Source: Xenorhabdus nematophila ATCC 19061 (lineage in GTDB: Bacteria; Pseudomonadota; Gammaproteobacteria; Enterobacterales; Enterobacteriaceae). From it: 64,000 bases of DNA. The stretch lies in assembly GCF_000252955.1 (NCBI RefSeq), contig NC_014228.1, positions 2,705,232 through 2,769,231 of the forward strand. Direction: 5' to 3'. The notes under the pieces were generated by a model that worked only from the letters and a program-made list of their open reading frames with translations, did no database searches and was not told the origin of the DNA. Position numbers and translations under genes: made by a program. Of the stretch, positions 50,901 to 61,700 are shown in pieces (the stretch's first letter is position 1; every line of letters begins with the position of its first letter).

Positions 50901-53900
50901 CACTTGTTGAATGCCTTCCCAGGCTGTTGAGCCGGATTGTTCATCATCACGCGGACTATGGCGGAAATTGAGCAGGTTGTTAAACAGTGGCAAAGATGCC
51001 TGAACACCGCTGCAACGCTGGGCTATTGCCAGCGGTGTCTGTTCATGTTCCAGCAATGCACTTAAGTGTTGATAGGTTTCCTGTACCACTTGCACAACAG
51101 AGCGTCCCTGTAATTGAATACGGACAGGCAGGGTATTGATAAACATACCCAGAACCTGAGAAGCCCCCACGCCTCCTTGCAATCGTCCCAGTAAAACAGT
51201 ACCGAAGACCACATCCTCGCGACCACAGCATTGTGCCAATACCTGTGCCCAGGCCACGTGGAACAGGACAGCTGAACTGATACCCTGGTGACGGGCACAA
51301 TCACGGATTTGCTGTGCAAGTTCACTGTCCAGCGTGAAGATATCTTCCACAATTTCATCACGCTCATCGCGGCTACCGCCCTGAACATCCAGTAATCCAA
51401 ACGGCAGGGTCGGTTCTTCTACATCCCCCAATAATTGCGCGAAATAGGCTTTATGGACTTCGATCGGCACCTTGCGAATTTGGGCAATAAAATTGCGGTA
51501 AGGCAGGGGAGAGGGCAGTGTGTCTTCTTCGCCCAAGAGGATCGCTTGTATTTCACCAAAAATGATTTCCAGTGACAGATGGTCACAAACCAGATGGTGA
51601 TGTAACAAACTGAGCCACCATTGTTCAGTGTCAGGATCTTTGGCGATATAAGCGGCCAATAGTGGTGCTTTGGTGATATCTAATTTTATCGTATCTGGGT
51701 TGGTCAGGCGCTGTAATTGCGTTTCAGCATTTTCACCTGATAGCAGCGTGAATTCAGTAACCGGCAGCGGAGCATCACGGAGTACAACTTGCACGGGCAT
51801 GGGCAGATTTTTCCAATGGAAAGCACTGCGCTGGATATCATGCCGATCAATAACCTGCTGAAGTGCTTGCAAGAAACTATCCAGCAGAGTCCGGCTGTTA
51901 AAGCCCATGAGAATGTTTTCGAGATAAGTATCGCCTTCTTCTTCCAGTAAATGGTGGAACAGAATACCTTCCTGCAATGGCCCGAGTGGATAGATATCCT
52001 GAACATTAGAGACACCATCCGGTACTTGGGCAACAATCTGGTCAATCTGTTCTTGTGTTAAATCCACTAAGGGCAGCATATCAGGCGTAATGATCTGGCT
52101 GTCTGCATGGATCAAATTAGGCGGAACAGCCAGTTCGTCAGTATCATGATCACTATTCTGGCTTAGATGAGTGCTCATGGCAGCCAGTGTCGGGGCAGCG
52201 AATACGGCACTGACATCAATGAACAGCTCCTGTTGACGCAGCTGTTCAATCAGGCTGACCACCAGAAGGGAATGCCCGCCTAATTCAAAGAAGTTGTCAT
52301 AACGCCCGACCTGTTCTAATTTCAACAGGGATTGCCAGACCGCCGCCAATTTCTGCTCGGTTTCTCCTTGCGGTGCTTCGAATTCACGGCTGACCGTCGC
52401 TGCACTGTCAGGAGCAGGCAGCGCCTTGCGATCCAATTTTCCGTTGGCGGACAGCGGGAAAGCCTCCAGCATCACAAATGCACTGGGAAGCATATAATCC
52501 ATCAGGCGGGTACTGAGTTGTTCACGCAGATTTGCCGGGGTGAGCGTGATATCGGTTTGTGGGATCACATAAGCTACCAAACGCTTGTCACCACTTTCTT
52601 CTTCGCGGGCGATCACCACCGCATCGCTGACACCTTCACAATTTGCCAGTTGTGCTTCAATTTCACCCAATTCAATGCGGAAGCCGCGGATCTTGACCTG
52701 AAAATCGTTGCGGCCCAGATATTCAATCATGCCATCAGGCAGCCAACGACCTAAATCACCGGTTTTATACATACGGGCATCAGGCTGTGTGCTGAATGGA
52801 TCAGCCACAAATTTTTCTGCGGTTAAATCAGGTCGGTTCAGATAACCACGGGCAACACCCGCACCACTGATATGGATTTCACCACTGACACCGACAGGAG
52901 CGGGCTGGCCGAGATGATCCAAAATGTAAATACGGGTATTGGGCAGCGGGCGACCAATCGGAATATTATCGGCGATATGCGGGGAATGCTTGTCATTAAG
53001 GGTCAGTGTCGTGGCAATAACCGTCGTTTCCGTCGGGCCATAGGAGTTGATCCAACGACAAGATTGCGTTTCCGGGCTGGATAGCCATCCCATTAAGTGG
53101 CGGTGTTCTGCTTTCTCCCCACCCACAATAATCGTGTGCAAGTGGGGGCTGAAACCGCTGCGCCCTTCCATCATCTCCTGTACCCAGTGATGCCAGAAAG
53201 CAGTTGGCATATCCATGACAGTGATTTTTTGCTCCCGCAAGAAATCAACAAAGGTGATATCCGGTATTCTGATATGAGGCGGGCGCAGAACCAGCGTAGC
53301 ACCGGAGGCCAGGGTCGGGAAAATATCCGACACGGAAGTATCAAACGCCACGGTGGCAAATTGCAGGATACGATCGCCGGGTTGCGGATGGCTGGTTTGA
53401 CGTTGGGCATGAATAAAATTCACAACGTTGCGATGTTCCAGCATCACCCCTTTAGGCATTCCCGTTGAACCCGATGTATAGATAACATAGGCCAGATGGC
53501 TCGGTTGAAGCCCCAGTTGCCCGCTATCCGGGTTATGATCTGGTTGTTCAGCCACATGATGGTGATGGGTTTCATCATCCAGTAACCAGACTGGCATCCC
53601 TTGTGTCGGCAAACGTTCTTGCAGGTGTTGCTGAGTCAGTAATAACCTGGGCTGACTATCTGATAACTGATAGGCCAATCGTTCGGCAGGGTATTCCGGA
53701 TCAAGCGGAATATAGCCGGCTCCCGCCTTGAGAATGCCATACATACCGATAATCATATCCAGACTGCGTTCAACACAAATCGCCACGCGATCATCAGGAC
53801 GTACGCCGGACGCAATCAGATGATGTGCCAATTGGTTGGCATGGCGGTTAAGTTCAACGTAACTCAGCTGGCTATCGCCAAATACCAGCGCGATGGCATC

Positions 53901-56900
53901 CGGTGTACGTTCTGCCTGCTGTTCGAACAATTGATGAATAAAGCTATTTTGCGGGAGAGCAACCGCCGTATCATTGAAGTTTTCCAGTAATTGGTGACGT
54001 TCTGCCTGTGACAGAATATCAATCGCTTCGATCGCGTGTTCAGGCGTATATTGCAGTGCAGCTACAATCCCTTGCAGGGCGGCATTCATATAGGCATTGA
54101 TACGAACCGGATTAATCTGCTGGCTGCATTGTGCGGTAAGGGCGAATCCGTCATCAAAATCATCCACATCCAGTGCCAGCGGGTAGTTACTGCGTTCTTC
54201 ACTTTCCAGCTCCTGAACCCCCTCCCATGCCTGTGATGCCAGTTCTGCATTCTCACGCGGGCTATGACGGAAGTTGAGCAGGCTGTTAAATAGCGGTAAT
54301 GGTGCCTGAATACTACTGCAACGCTGAGCAACCGCCAGTGGCGCTTGTTCATGTTCCAAGAGTGAACTGAGTTGCTGATAAGTTTCCTGGACGGCTTGTC
54401 TGACGGAACGAGCCTGTAACTTAACGCGGATAGGCAACGTATTGATAAACATACCAAGCACTTCGGAAGCACCGATCCCACCTTGTAAACGTCCCAGAAG
54501 CACCGTACCGAATATCACATCATCCTGTCCGCTGCATCGTGCCAGTACCTGTGCCCATGCCACATGAAACAGCACCGCAGAGCTCATGCCCAATTGTCGT
54601 GCGCACTCGCGCAGATTGTGAGCCAGTTCGTTATCCAGAGTGAAAATATCTTCCACTATGGCATTGAGGCTGCCGCCCTGAACATCCAGTAATCCAAAGG
54701 GTAAGGTGGGTTCTTCTACATCACCCAACAATTCGCGGAAATAAGTCTGGTGAGTTTCCAGCGGTACTTTGCTGATCTGGGCGATAAAATTGCGATAAGG
54801 CAAAGGCTGCGGCAGATTTTCATGCTCTCCCAATAGCAGCGATTGTATTTCATTGAATATCATATCCAGCGAGATATGGTCACACACTAAATGGTGATAT
54901 AGCAAAGCAAGCATCCATTGTCCGGATGTCGGATCTTGAGCAATATGCGCCGCCAGTAATGGCGCTTTCGTGATATCTACCCGTACAGCACGGGAATCGG
55001 TGAGACGGCGCAACTGCGTTTCGGCACTTTCTTCTGCTGATAGTGTGTGTTCAATAATCGGCAGTGGTGCATGACGATAGACAATCTGCACAGGTTTAAG
55101 CAGTTCTTTCCAGTGGACAGCACTGCGCAGGATATCGTGCCGATCAATCACTTGCTGGAATACTCGCAAGAAATTATCCAGGCGTGCCCGACTGTCAAAA
55201 ATCACCAAATGGTTATCCAGATAGAGGTCACCCTCCGTTTCCAGCAAATGTTGGAACAGAATACCTTCCTGCAATGGTCCCAAGGGGTAGATATCCTGAA
55301 TATTTGGAATGCCCCCGGTAACATGGGCAACAATCTGGTCAATCTGGCCTTGTTCTAATGCGACCAATGGCAGCATATCAGGGGTAATGACCTGACTTTC
55401 TTCAAGGATCAGATTAGGCGGAACATCCAGAACACTGGCAATCTGGTCGGTGTTCTGACGGATGAAAGCGCTCATGGCAACCAGTGTTGGTGCGGAAAAT
55501 ACGGCGCTGACATCAAGAGACAGGCCTTGCTGACGCAGCTGTTCGATCAGATTGACGACCAGTAACGAATGTCCGCCCAGTTCAAAAAAGTTATCCTGAC
55601 GGCCTACTTGTTCTAAGTTCAGCAGGGATTGCCAGATTTCCGCCAGTTTTTGCTCGGTTTCTCCTTGCGGGGCTTCATATTCGCGGCTGACAATGGCAGT
55701 GCGATCCGGGGCCGGCAAGGCTTTGCGATCCAGTTTTCCGTTGGCGGACATCGGGAAAGCCTCCAGCATCACAAATGCGCTAGGCAGCATATGATCCATC
55801 AATCGGGTACTCAGTTGTTCACGCAGATGAGAGGGGCTGAGTACCGCACCAGACTGCGGGATCAGGTAAGCGACAAGGCGTTTATCCCCGGATTCTTCTT
55901 CACGGGCAATGACGACCACGTCTTTGACACCTTCACAGTTTGCCAGTTGAGTTTCAATTTCCCCCAGCTCAATGCGGAAACCGCGTATTTTGACCTGAAA
56001 GTCGTTGCGGCTCATATATTCAATCATGCCATTCGGCAACCAGCGCCCCAAATCGCCGGTTTTATACATACGTGCGTCGGATTGTTCACTGAATGGGTCG
56101 GAAACAAATTTCTCCGCGGTCAAATCGGGTCGGTTCAGATAACCACGGGCAACACCTGTCCCGCCAATGTGGATTTCTCCGCTTACACCGACAGGGACGG
56201 GCTGACCGTGCGTATCCAGAATGTAAATGCGGGCATTGGGCAATGGGTAACCAATCGGAATATCGTGAGCGATATACGGGGTATTTCTGTCTTCCAGTGT
56301 TAATGCTGTGGCAATGACGGTTGCTTCAGTCGGGCCATAGGAGTTAATCCAGCGGCAGGATTGGGTTTCAGGGCTGGACAACCAATTGATTAAATGACGG
56401 TGTTCCGCTTTTTCACCCCCGACAATCACGGTACGCAGATGAGGACTGAAATGACTGCGACCGGCCATCATCTCCTGTACCCAGTGATGCCAGAATGCGG
56501 TCGGCATATCGATAAGGGTGATTTGCTGTTCGCACAAGAAATTCACAAAAGTAATATCCGGTATTCTGATATGAGGCGGGCGCAGAACCAGCGTGGCACC
56601 GGAGGCCAGCGTCGGGAAAATATCAGACACTGAAGTATCAAACGCAATGGTGGCAAATTGCAGAATACGATCACCCGACCGAGGCTGGCTGAGCTGAAGC
56701 TGGGCATGAATAAAGCTCACCACATTGCGGTGTTCCAGCATCACCCCTTTCGGCATTCCGGTGGAGCCGGAGGTATAAATGATATAAGCCAGATGATGTG
56801 GCTGGAGTTCCCGTTGGCGGGCATCAGGATTGTGGTTTGGCTGTTGCGCCACATTCTTCCGGTGGTTTTCATCATCCAGCAGCCAGACCTTCATGCCCGC

Positions 56901-58757
56901 GGTGGGCAAATGGGCCTGTAAGTGTTGTTGAGTCAGTAATAACACCGGTTTGCTGTCTGATAACTGATAGGCCAGACGCTCAGCCGGGTATTCCGGATCG
57001 AGCGGAATATAACCCGCACCTGCTTTGAGGATCGCGTATATGCCAATGATCAGATCCGGACTGCGGTCGGCGCAGATAGCGATTCGGTCATCGGGGCTAA
57101 CACCAGAAGAAATCAGATAATGTGCCAATTGGTTGGCATGTTGGTTGAGTTCGGCATAACTCAATGCGTGCTCACCGAAGACCAGCGCTGCCGCGTCAGG
57201 CGTCTGTTCTGCTTGTTTTTCAAACAGCTGGTGGATCAGCAAGGTGGGTGGATATGACAACGTGGTGTCATTGAAATCCTGCAAAAGGTGTGCACGTTGT
57301 TGCGGTTGCAGGAGGGGTAAATCTTCTACTCGCAGTGAATCATCCTTGACCATCGCGGTCAGCAACGTTTGCAGGTAGCTGGCGATGCGCTCAACACTGG
57401 CACCATCAAATAAGTCGCTTGAGTATTCTAAATCCCCGACTAAACCCTCTTCGGTGTCATTCATAGAGAGTGACAGGGCAAACTGCGAAATGTTTTCTGT
57501 CGGATTGATGACACTGATGGTGGTTCCCAGTAATTCAATATCTTGCTGTCCCGGTGTATTGTCCACAGACATCATGACTTGGAAAATCGGGCTGTAGCTG
57601 AGACTGCGGGGTGGTTTCAGTGCTTCAACCAATTGCTCAAATGGCAAATCCTGATGTGCATAGGCTTTCAGGGCATGGTTGCGGACGCGTGCCAGTAAAT
57701 CGCAGACAGTGGGGTTGTCATCCAACTGAACCCGCAACGCCAATGTATTGACAAAGAAACCGATCAATGGCTCCAATTCACGATGTTGCCGGTTGGCGAC
57801 GGGGGTGCCTATCACTAAGTCTTTTTGTCCGCTGAGGCGGGAAAGCAAGGTTGCCCATCCTGCCAGCAGAGTCATAAATAAAGTTGTGCCGTGGCGCTGG
57901 CTGAGTGCCCTTAACCCCGCACTTAATTCTGGTGGCAGGGTGATATCAATATGTCCCCCTGCGTAACTGTGTTTTTCGGGTCGTGGTCTGTCAGTCGGTA
58001 ATTCTAAAAGTGCAGGGGCATCCTGTAACGCATCGCGCCAGAAATTTACCTGTTTTTCCAGAAGTTCTCCCTGTAGCCATTTCCGTTGCCACAGGGCATA
58101 GTCGGCATACTGGAGAGTCAGGGGGGGAAGTGGATCATTCTGTCCTTCTCTGAAGGCGTGATAAAGCGTGGAAAGCTCATTTAACAGAATATTCAGTGAC
58201 CAGCCATCGGAAATAATATGATGCTGAGTCAACAGCAGGATATGATCTTCCCCAGCCAGTCGCAGTAACCGCCCCCTAATCAGAGGACCGTGTTCGAAGT
58301 CAAAAGGTTGGCTGGTTTCATGCTCAGATATTGCTTCAACAGCGGTGTGCTGTTCTTCTGTGGGCAGGTGGCTGATATCTTCAATAGCCAGAAAGAAACC
58401 CGAATTCGGTTTGCCAATAATTTGCTGGGCTTGGCCTTCCACCACTTTGATGGTGGTACGCAAAATCTCATGACGGGCGACAACGCTGTCCAACGCGGCT
58501 TGCAGGGCATTCACATCCAAATGGCCTTGCAGACGCAGACCACCGGGAATGTGATACGCCGTTTGTGCCGCCGGATCTAACTGCGCCAGAAGCCACAAGC
58601 GTTGTTGTGCCCAGGAGAGAGGCAATGTTTGCTGATCCGCATTTCTTGGCACAATCTGGCTTTTTTCCACAACCTGACTATTCTGGATGCGTTCTTTAAT
58701 TTTTTTCTGGAGTACTGCTTGTCTTAATTTTAGCAGGGTCTGTTCGTTGTTACTCAT
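47979..58757 (-). CDS. paxC: Terminal three-module NRPS, PAX-like (C-A-T-C/E-A-T-C/E-A-T-TE)
   Basis: 3592-residue synthetase. Domains by approximate residue: N-terminal docking helix (1-40); C of the LCL type with HHIISDG (179); A1 (TSGSTG 660); T1 LGGHS (1060); dual C/E1 (from 1150; HHLVCDH 1288); A2 (1762); T2 (2160); dual C/E2 (from 2250; HHLVCDH 2386); A3 (2864); T3 (3261); thioesterase with GWSSGG (3396) and His in GSHNTIL (3566). By alignment to GrsA all three A domains give the pocket D-T-S-D-I-G-S-V-I, an acidic lysine-type code. C/E1 has FQHLLETEGD where C/E2 has FHHLLEEEGD. The start is 4 bp after the upstream NRPS stop. The PAX assignment is inference from the repeated lysine-type code; other lysine-rich peptides are possible. 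Confidence 0.85.
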   Translation of the reverse strand: MSNNEQTLLKLRQAVLQKKIKERIQNSQVVEKSQIVPRNADQQTLPLSWAQQRLWLLAQLDPAAQTAYHIPGGLRLQGHLDVNALQAALDSVVARHEILRTTIKVVEGQAQQIIGKPNSGFFLAIEDISHLPTEEQHTAVEAISEHETSQPFDFEHGPLIRGRLLRLAGEDHILLLTQHHIISDGWSLNILLNELSTLYHAFREGQNDPLPPLTLQYADYALWQRKWLQGELLEKQVNFWRDALQDAPALLELPTDRPRPEKHSYAGGHIDITLPPELSAGLRALSQRHGTTLFMTLLAGWATLLSRLSGQKDLVIGTPVANRQHRELEPLIGFFVNTLALRVQLDDNPTVCDLLARVRNHALKAYAHQDLPFEQLVEALKPPRSLSYSPIFQVMMSVDNTPGQQDIELLGTTISVINPTENISQFALSLSMNDTEEGLVGDLEYSSDLFDGASVERIASYLQTLLTAMVKDDSLRVEDLPLLQPQQRAHLLQDFNDTTLSYPPTLLIHQLFEKQAEQTPDAAALVFGEHALSYAELNQHANQLAHYLISSGVSPDDRIAICADRSPDLIIGIYAILKAGAGYIPLDPEYPAERLAYQLSDSKPVLLLTQQHLQAHLPTAGMKVWLLDDENHRKNVAQQPNHNPDARQRELQPHHLAYIIYTSGSTGMPKGVMLEHRNVVSFIHAQLQLSQPRSGDRILQFATIAFDTSVSDIFPTLASGATLVLRPPHIRIPDITFVNFLCEQQITLIDMPTAFWHHWVQEMMAGRSHFSPHLRTVIVGGEKAEHRHLINWLSSPETQSCRWINSYGPTEATVIATALTLEDRNTPYIAHDIPIGYPLPNARIYILDTHGQPVPVGVSGEIHIGGTGVARGYLNRPDLTAEKFVSDPFSEQSDARMYKTGDLGRWLPNGMIEYMSRNDFQVKIRGFRIELGEIETQLANCEGVKDVVVIAREEESGDKRLVAYLIPQSGAVLSPSHLREQLSTRLMDHMLPSAFVMLEAFPMSANGKLDRKALPAPDRTAIVSREYEAPQGETEQKLAEIWQSLLNLEQVGRQDNFFELGGHSLLVVNLIEQLRQQGLSLDVSAVFSAPTLVAMSAFIRQNTDQIASVLDVPPNLILEESQVITPDMLPLVALEQGQIDQIVAHVTGGIPNIQDIYPLGPLQEGILFQHLLETEGDLYLDNHLVIFDSRARLDNFLRVFQQVIDRHDILRSAVHWKELLKPVQIVYRHAPLPIIEHTLSAEESAETQLRRLTDSRAVRVDITKAPLLAAHIAQDPTSGQWMLALLYHHLVCDHISLDMIFNEIQSLLLGEHENLPQPLPYRNFIAQISKVPLETHQTYFRELLGDVEEPTLPFGLLDVQGGSLNAIVEDIFTLDNELAHNLRECARQLGMSSAVLFHVAWAQVLARCSGQDDVIFGTVLLGRLQGGIGASEVLGMFINTLPIRVKLQARSVRQAVQETYQQLSSLLEHEQAPLAVAQRCSSIQAPLPLFNSLLNFRHSPRENAELASQAWEGVQELESEERSNYPLALDVDDFDDGFALTAQCSQQINPVRINAYMNAALQGIVAALQYTPEHAIEAIDILSQAERHQLLENFNDTAVALPQNSFIHQLFEQQAERTPDAIALVFGDSQLSYVELNRHANQLAHHLIASGVRPDDRVAICVERSLDMIIGMYGILKAGAGYIPLDPEYPAERLAYQLSDSQPRLLLTQQHLQERLPTQGMPVWLLDDETHHHHVAEQPDHNPDSGQLGLQPSHLAYVIYTSGSTGMPKGVMLEHRNVVNFIHAQRQTSHPQPGDRILQFATVAFDTSVSDIFPTLASGATLVLRPPHIRIPDITFVDFLREQKITVMDMPTAFWHHWVQEMMEGRSGFSPHLHTIIVGGEKAEHRHLMGWLSSPETQSCRWINSYGPTETTVIATTLTLNDKHSPHIADNIPIGRPLPNTRIYILDHLGQPAPVGVSGEIHISGAGVARGYLNRPDLTAEKFVADPFSTQPDARMYKTGDLGRWLPDGMIEYLGRNDFQVKIRGFRIELGEIEAQLANCEGVSDAVVIAREEESGDKRLVAYVIPQTDITLTPANLREQLSTRLMDYMLPSAFVMLEAFPLSANGKLDRKALPAPDSAATVSREFEAPQGETEQKLAAVWQSLLKLEQVGRYDNFFELGGHSLLVVSLIEQLRQQELFIDVSAVFAAPTLAAMSTHLSQNSDHDTDELAVPPNLIHADSQIITPDMLPLVDLTQEQIDQIVAQVPDGVSNVQDIYPLGPLQEGILFHHLLEEEGDTYLENILMGFNSRTLLDSFLQALQQVIDRHDIQRSAFHWKNLPMPVQVVLRDAPLPVTEFTLLSGENAETQLQRLTNPDTIKLDITKAPLLAAYIAKDPDTEQWWLSLLHHHLVCDHLSLEIIFGEIQAILLGEEDTLPSPLPYRNFIAQIRKVPIEVHKAYFAQLLGDVEEPTLPFGLLDVQGGSRDERDEIVEDIFTLDSELAQQIRDCARHQGISSAVLFHVAWAQVLAQCCGREDVVFGTVLLGRLQGGVGASQVLGMFINTLPVRIQLQGRSVVQVVQETYQHLSALLEHEQTPLAIAQRCSGVQASLPLFNNLLNFRHSPRDDEQSGSTAWEGIQQVEIEERSNYPLSLDVDDFDDGYEITAQCNRQVNPVRINAYVNEALKGIVEALQRSPGQSIRSISILPPAECIQVLEDFNDTDLDYPQDRLIHQLFEQQVERTPDATALVFGHEQLSYTELNRHANQLAHHLIAAGVRPDDRVAIYVERSLDMIIGMYGILKAGAGYIPLDPDYPVERLSYQLSDSQPVLLLTQQHLQERLPTQGMTVWLLDDHVHRHNVAQQPDHNPDTLQLELKPHHLAYIIYTSGSTGQPKGVMLEHRNVVNFIHAQHQTSEPQPGDRILQFATVAFDTSVSDIFPTLASGATLVLRPAHIRVPDEEFVVLLNEQKITVIDLPTAFWHLWVQEIAAGRCGFGRYLRTVIVGGEKAELRHLISWQSMPETQSCRWINSYGPTETTVIATALKSDGKQSPDIVDNIPIGYPLPNTRIYILDTLGQPVPLGVSGEIHISGAGVARGYLNRPDLTAEKFVADPFSKHPDARMYKTGDLGRWLPDGTIEYLGRNDFQVKIRGFRIELGEIEAQLATCEGVSDAIVIAREENSGDKRLVAYVIPQTGITLTPSQLREQLSSRLMENMLPSAFVILDAFPLLANGKLDRKALPAPDESAMITQGYEAPIGEMENIVANVWQECLGLKRVGRHDHFFELGGHSLLTLQIVGRLRQVLDREITVRDVLAYPTISEFVTFIQSGASPAHQSNLVVVRKGEPAKDDKPALFLVHPVTGIIDYAYDLAPYIDDKEMPIYGIVARDAKEDENTPVDLKERAKEYVESIRQAQIQGPYCLAGWSSGGSIAYEMACQLTAAGETVHFVGLLDTIASYEMTFTQEEKEAGFIFDETAVLLDNLPEDLPDLLQEEINTLALKRDSNAILTLIQQHNLLPSHIAPENIRQHLLLYHNLWAATNDYTPTECPANAHITLFKAEEQEQDIEYGVNLGWDKVIPPAQLTVIDIPGSHNTILKQPNIQIVGQALLDAIVIKKDH

Positions 58758-58761
58758 TTAA

Positions 58762-61700
58762 TTAATTATCTCCGTTTAACAGGGCGCGCAGTTCATCTTC
58801 AGACAAGTTCTCCAATTCTTTTTGCAGCGATTCGATATCTTCTTGTGCGAAAAAAGTCTCAATTTGTCTTGATGCGATAAGTTCAGCGAGTTCAGAAAGC
58901 GTTGGATGCGCAAAGATGTCCGGTATTGATATTTCAAGATGGAACTCATCACGCAGTCTTGCCATTAACTGAATGATGGATAACGAGTTTCCACCTAAAT
59001 CAAAGAAACTGTCGTGACGTCCGACTTGTTCTAATTGCAATAAAGTCTGGAGGATAACGGCAATCTGCTGCTCAATTTCCCCTTCTGGCGCTTCGTATTC
59101 ATGACTGGCGATGGCGGTACGATCAGGCGCCGGCAGTGCTTTGCGATCGACTTTTCCGCTTGCGGTCAGCGGGAAAGCTGCCAGCACGACAAATGCGTTG
59201 GGCACCATGTAGGCAGCCAGATGGGTGTTAAGCTGTTCACGCAGTCTATTGATATCCAATGTGACATCGGGCTGTGAAATGACATAGGCCACCAGACGTT
59301 TATCACCGTTAGCCTCTTCACGGGCCACAACCAACGCTTCTCTGACGCCGGAGCAAGCCAGTAATTGCACTTCGATTTCGCCCAATTCAATGCGGAATCC
59401 GCGAATTTTGACCTGAAAATCATTGCGTCCGAGGTATTCAATTGTCCCGTCAGATAGCCAGCGTCCCAGATCGCCGGTTTTATACATACGGGCATCAGGG
59501 TGTTTACTGAATGGATTGGCAACAAATTTCTCTTCGGTTAAATCGGGTCTGTTCAGATAGCCACGACCAACACCCGTACCGGCAATATGAATCTCTCCGC
59601 TGACACCGCAAGGCACCGGATGGCCGAGCGTGTCCAGAATATAGATTTGGGTATTGGCGTTCGGATGACCAATCGGAATAATGCCGTCGAGGGGACAGGA
59701 ACCGCTGTCCACCATCAGGTGAGTGGCGATAACTGTGGTTTCAGTCGGGCCATAAGTATTTATCCAACGGCAGTGCTGGGTTTGTGGCAGAGATTGCCAG
59801 TCCACCAGGTGGTGATATTCTGCTTTCTCTCCACCAACAATAAGTGCCCGTAAATGGGGGCTGAAACCAACACGACCTGCTTTCATTTCCTGCACCCAGT
59901 GATGCCAGAAAGCCGTCGGCAGATCGATGACAGTAATCTTCTGCTGATTCAGATAATCAACAAATGCCGTATCCGGTACACGAATATGCGCAGGACGCAG
60001 GACAAGTGTTGACCCTGCTGCCAGTGTCGGGAAAATATCCGAAACTGAAGTATCGAACGCCACAGTGGCAAATTGCAGGATGCGATCCCCGATTTGAGGC
60101 TGGCTGATTTGATGCTGGGCATGGATAAAGCCCACCACATTGCGGTGTTCAATCATCACTCCTTTAGGCTGTCCGGTTGAACCCGAGGTGTAAATGATAT
60201 AGGCCAAATGGTGCGGCTGAATGCCCAATTGTTTGGCATCAGGATTATGGGCCGGCTGTTGTGCCATGCTATCCCGATGGCTGTCATCATCCAGTAACCA
60301 GACAGACATGTTCTGTTGGGGTAAGTGAGCCTGCAAATGTTGCTGGGTCAGCAGTAACACGGGTTTGCTGTCCGATAACTGATAGGCCAGCCGATCGACA
60401 GGATATTCCGGATCGAGCGGAACATAGTTCGCACCCGCCTTGAGAATACCCAACATGGCAATGATCATCTCCGGACTGCGTTCAACACACAGCGCCACAT
60501 GATCATCAGGGCGCACACCAAACGCAATCAGGCTGTGTGCCAACTGGTTGGCGTGGCGGTTCAGCTCTGAATAGCTCAATTCGGTATCGCCAAATACCAG
60601 CGCGGTGGTATCCGGTATCCGGGCGGCTTGTTGCTCAATCAGCTGGTGAATCAGCCTGTCTTGTGGATAGACCAGTTCAGTATCATTAAAGTCCACTAAC
60701 AACTGATTGCGCTCTGCCAGAGGCAGGATTTCGATGGCTTCAATTGACTGACCCGGCGCATGTTGCAGTGCGGATACAATCTCTTTCAGCGCGATTTCCA
60801 TATAAGCATTCAGACGGGCCGGATTGATTTGCTGACTGCATTGTGCAGTGAGGGCAAATCCGTCATCAAAATCATCCACGTCCAGCGACAGCGGATAGTT
60901 ACTGCGCTCTTCTCCACTGAGTATCTCTATGCCTTCCCAGACCTGTGAAGTTGATTCCGTTTCGTCACGCGGGCTATGGCGGAAATTGAGCAGGCTGTTG
61001 AACAACGGCAGTGGTGCCTGAATGCCGCTACAACGCTGGGCAACCGCCAGTGGCGCTTGTTCGTGATCCAGTAATTCACTCAGTTGCTTATAGGTTTCCT
61101 GGACAACTTGCTGAACCGAACGCGCCTGTAAACGAACCCGGACAGGCAGGGTATTGATAAACATGCCGAGCACTTGTGAAGCACCGATCCCGCCTTGTAA
61201 ACGCCCCAGCAGAACGGTACCGAATACCACATCATCCCGTCCGCTGCATCGTGCCAGTACCTGAGCCCATGCAGCATGGAACAATACTGCGGCACTCATC
61301 CCTTGCTGGTGGGCACATTCCCGCAGGTTGCGCGCCAGAACATGATCAAGTGTGATGACATCTTCCACGATCTTGTCAGATGGGTCTGCATCATGATGGC
61401 TATTTTGTACGTCAAGCAATCCGAATGGCAGAGTGGGTTCATCCACATCTCCCAGCAACTTCCGGAAATAGTCCTGATGGACTTCCGGCGGTACACTGCG
61501 GGTTTGGGCGATGAAATTACGATAAGGCAGCGGAGTCGGTAAGCTGTTTTCCTCCCCCAAAAACAGGGCTTTCATTTCATTGAAAATCATATCCAGTGAT
61601 ACGTGATCGCAAACTAAATGGTGATGCAGCAAGGAGAGTAACCATTGTCCGGATTCAGGATCGTGGGCGATGTGTGCTTTCAGCAGCGGCGCTTTGGTGA

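Noticed and set aside
55629..56303. 224-codon plus-strand frame and similar ones across the NRPS genes
   Set aside because: Repeated antisense shadows of the conserved A and T domains; they recur at the same place in each module.
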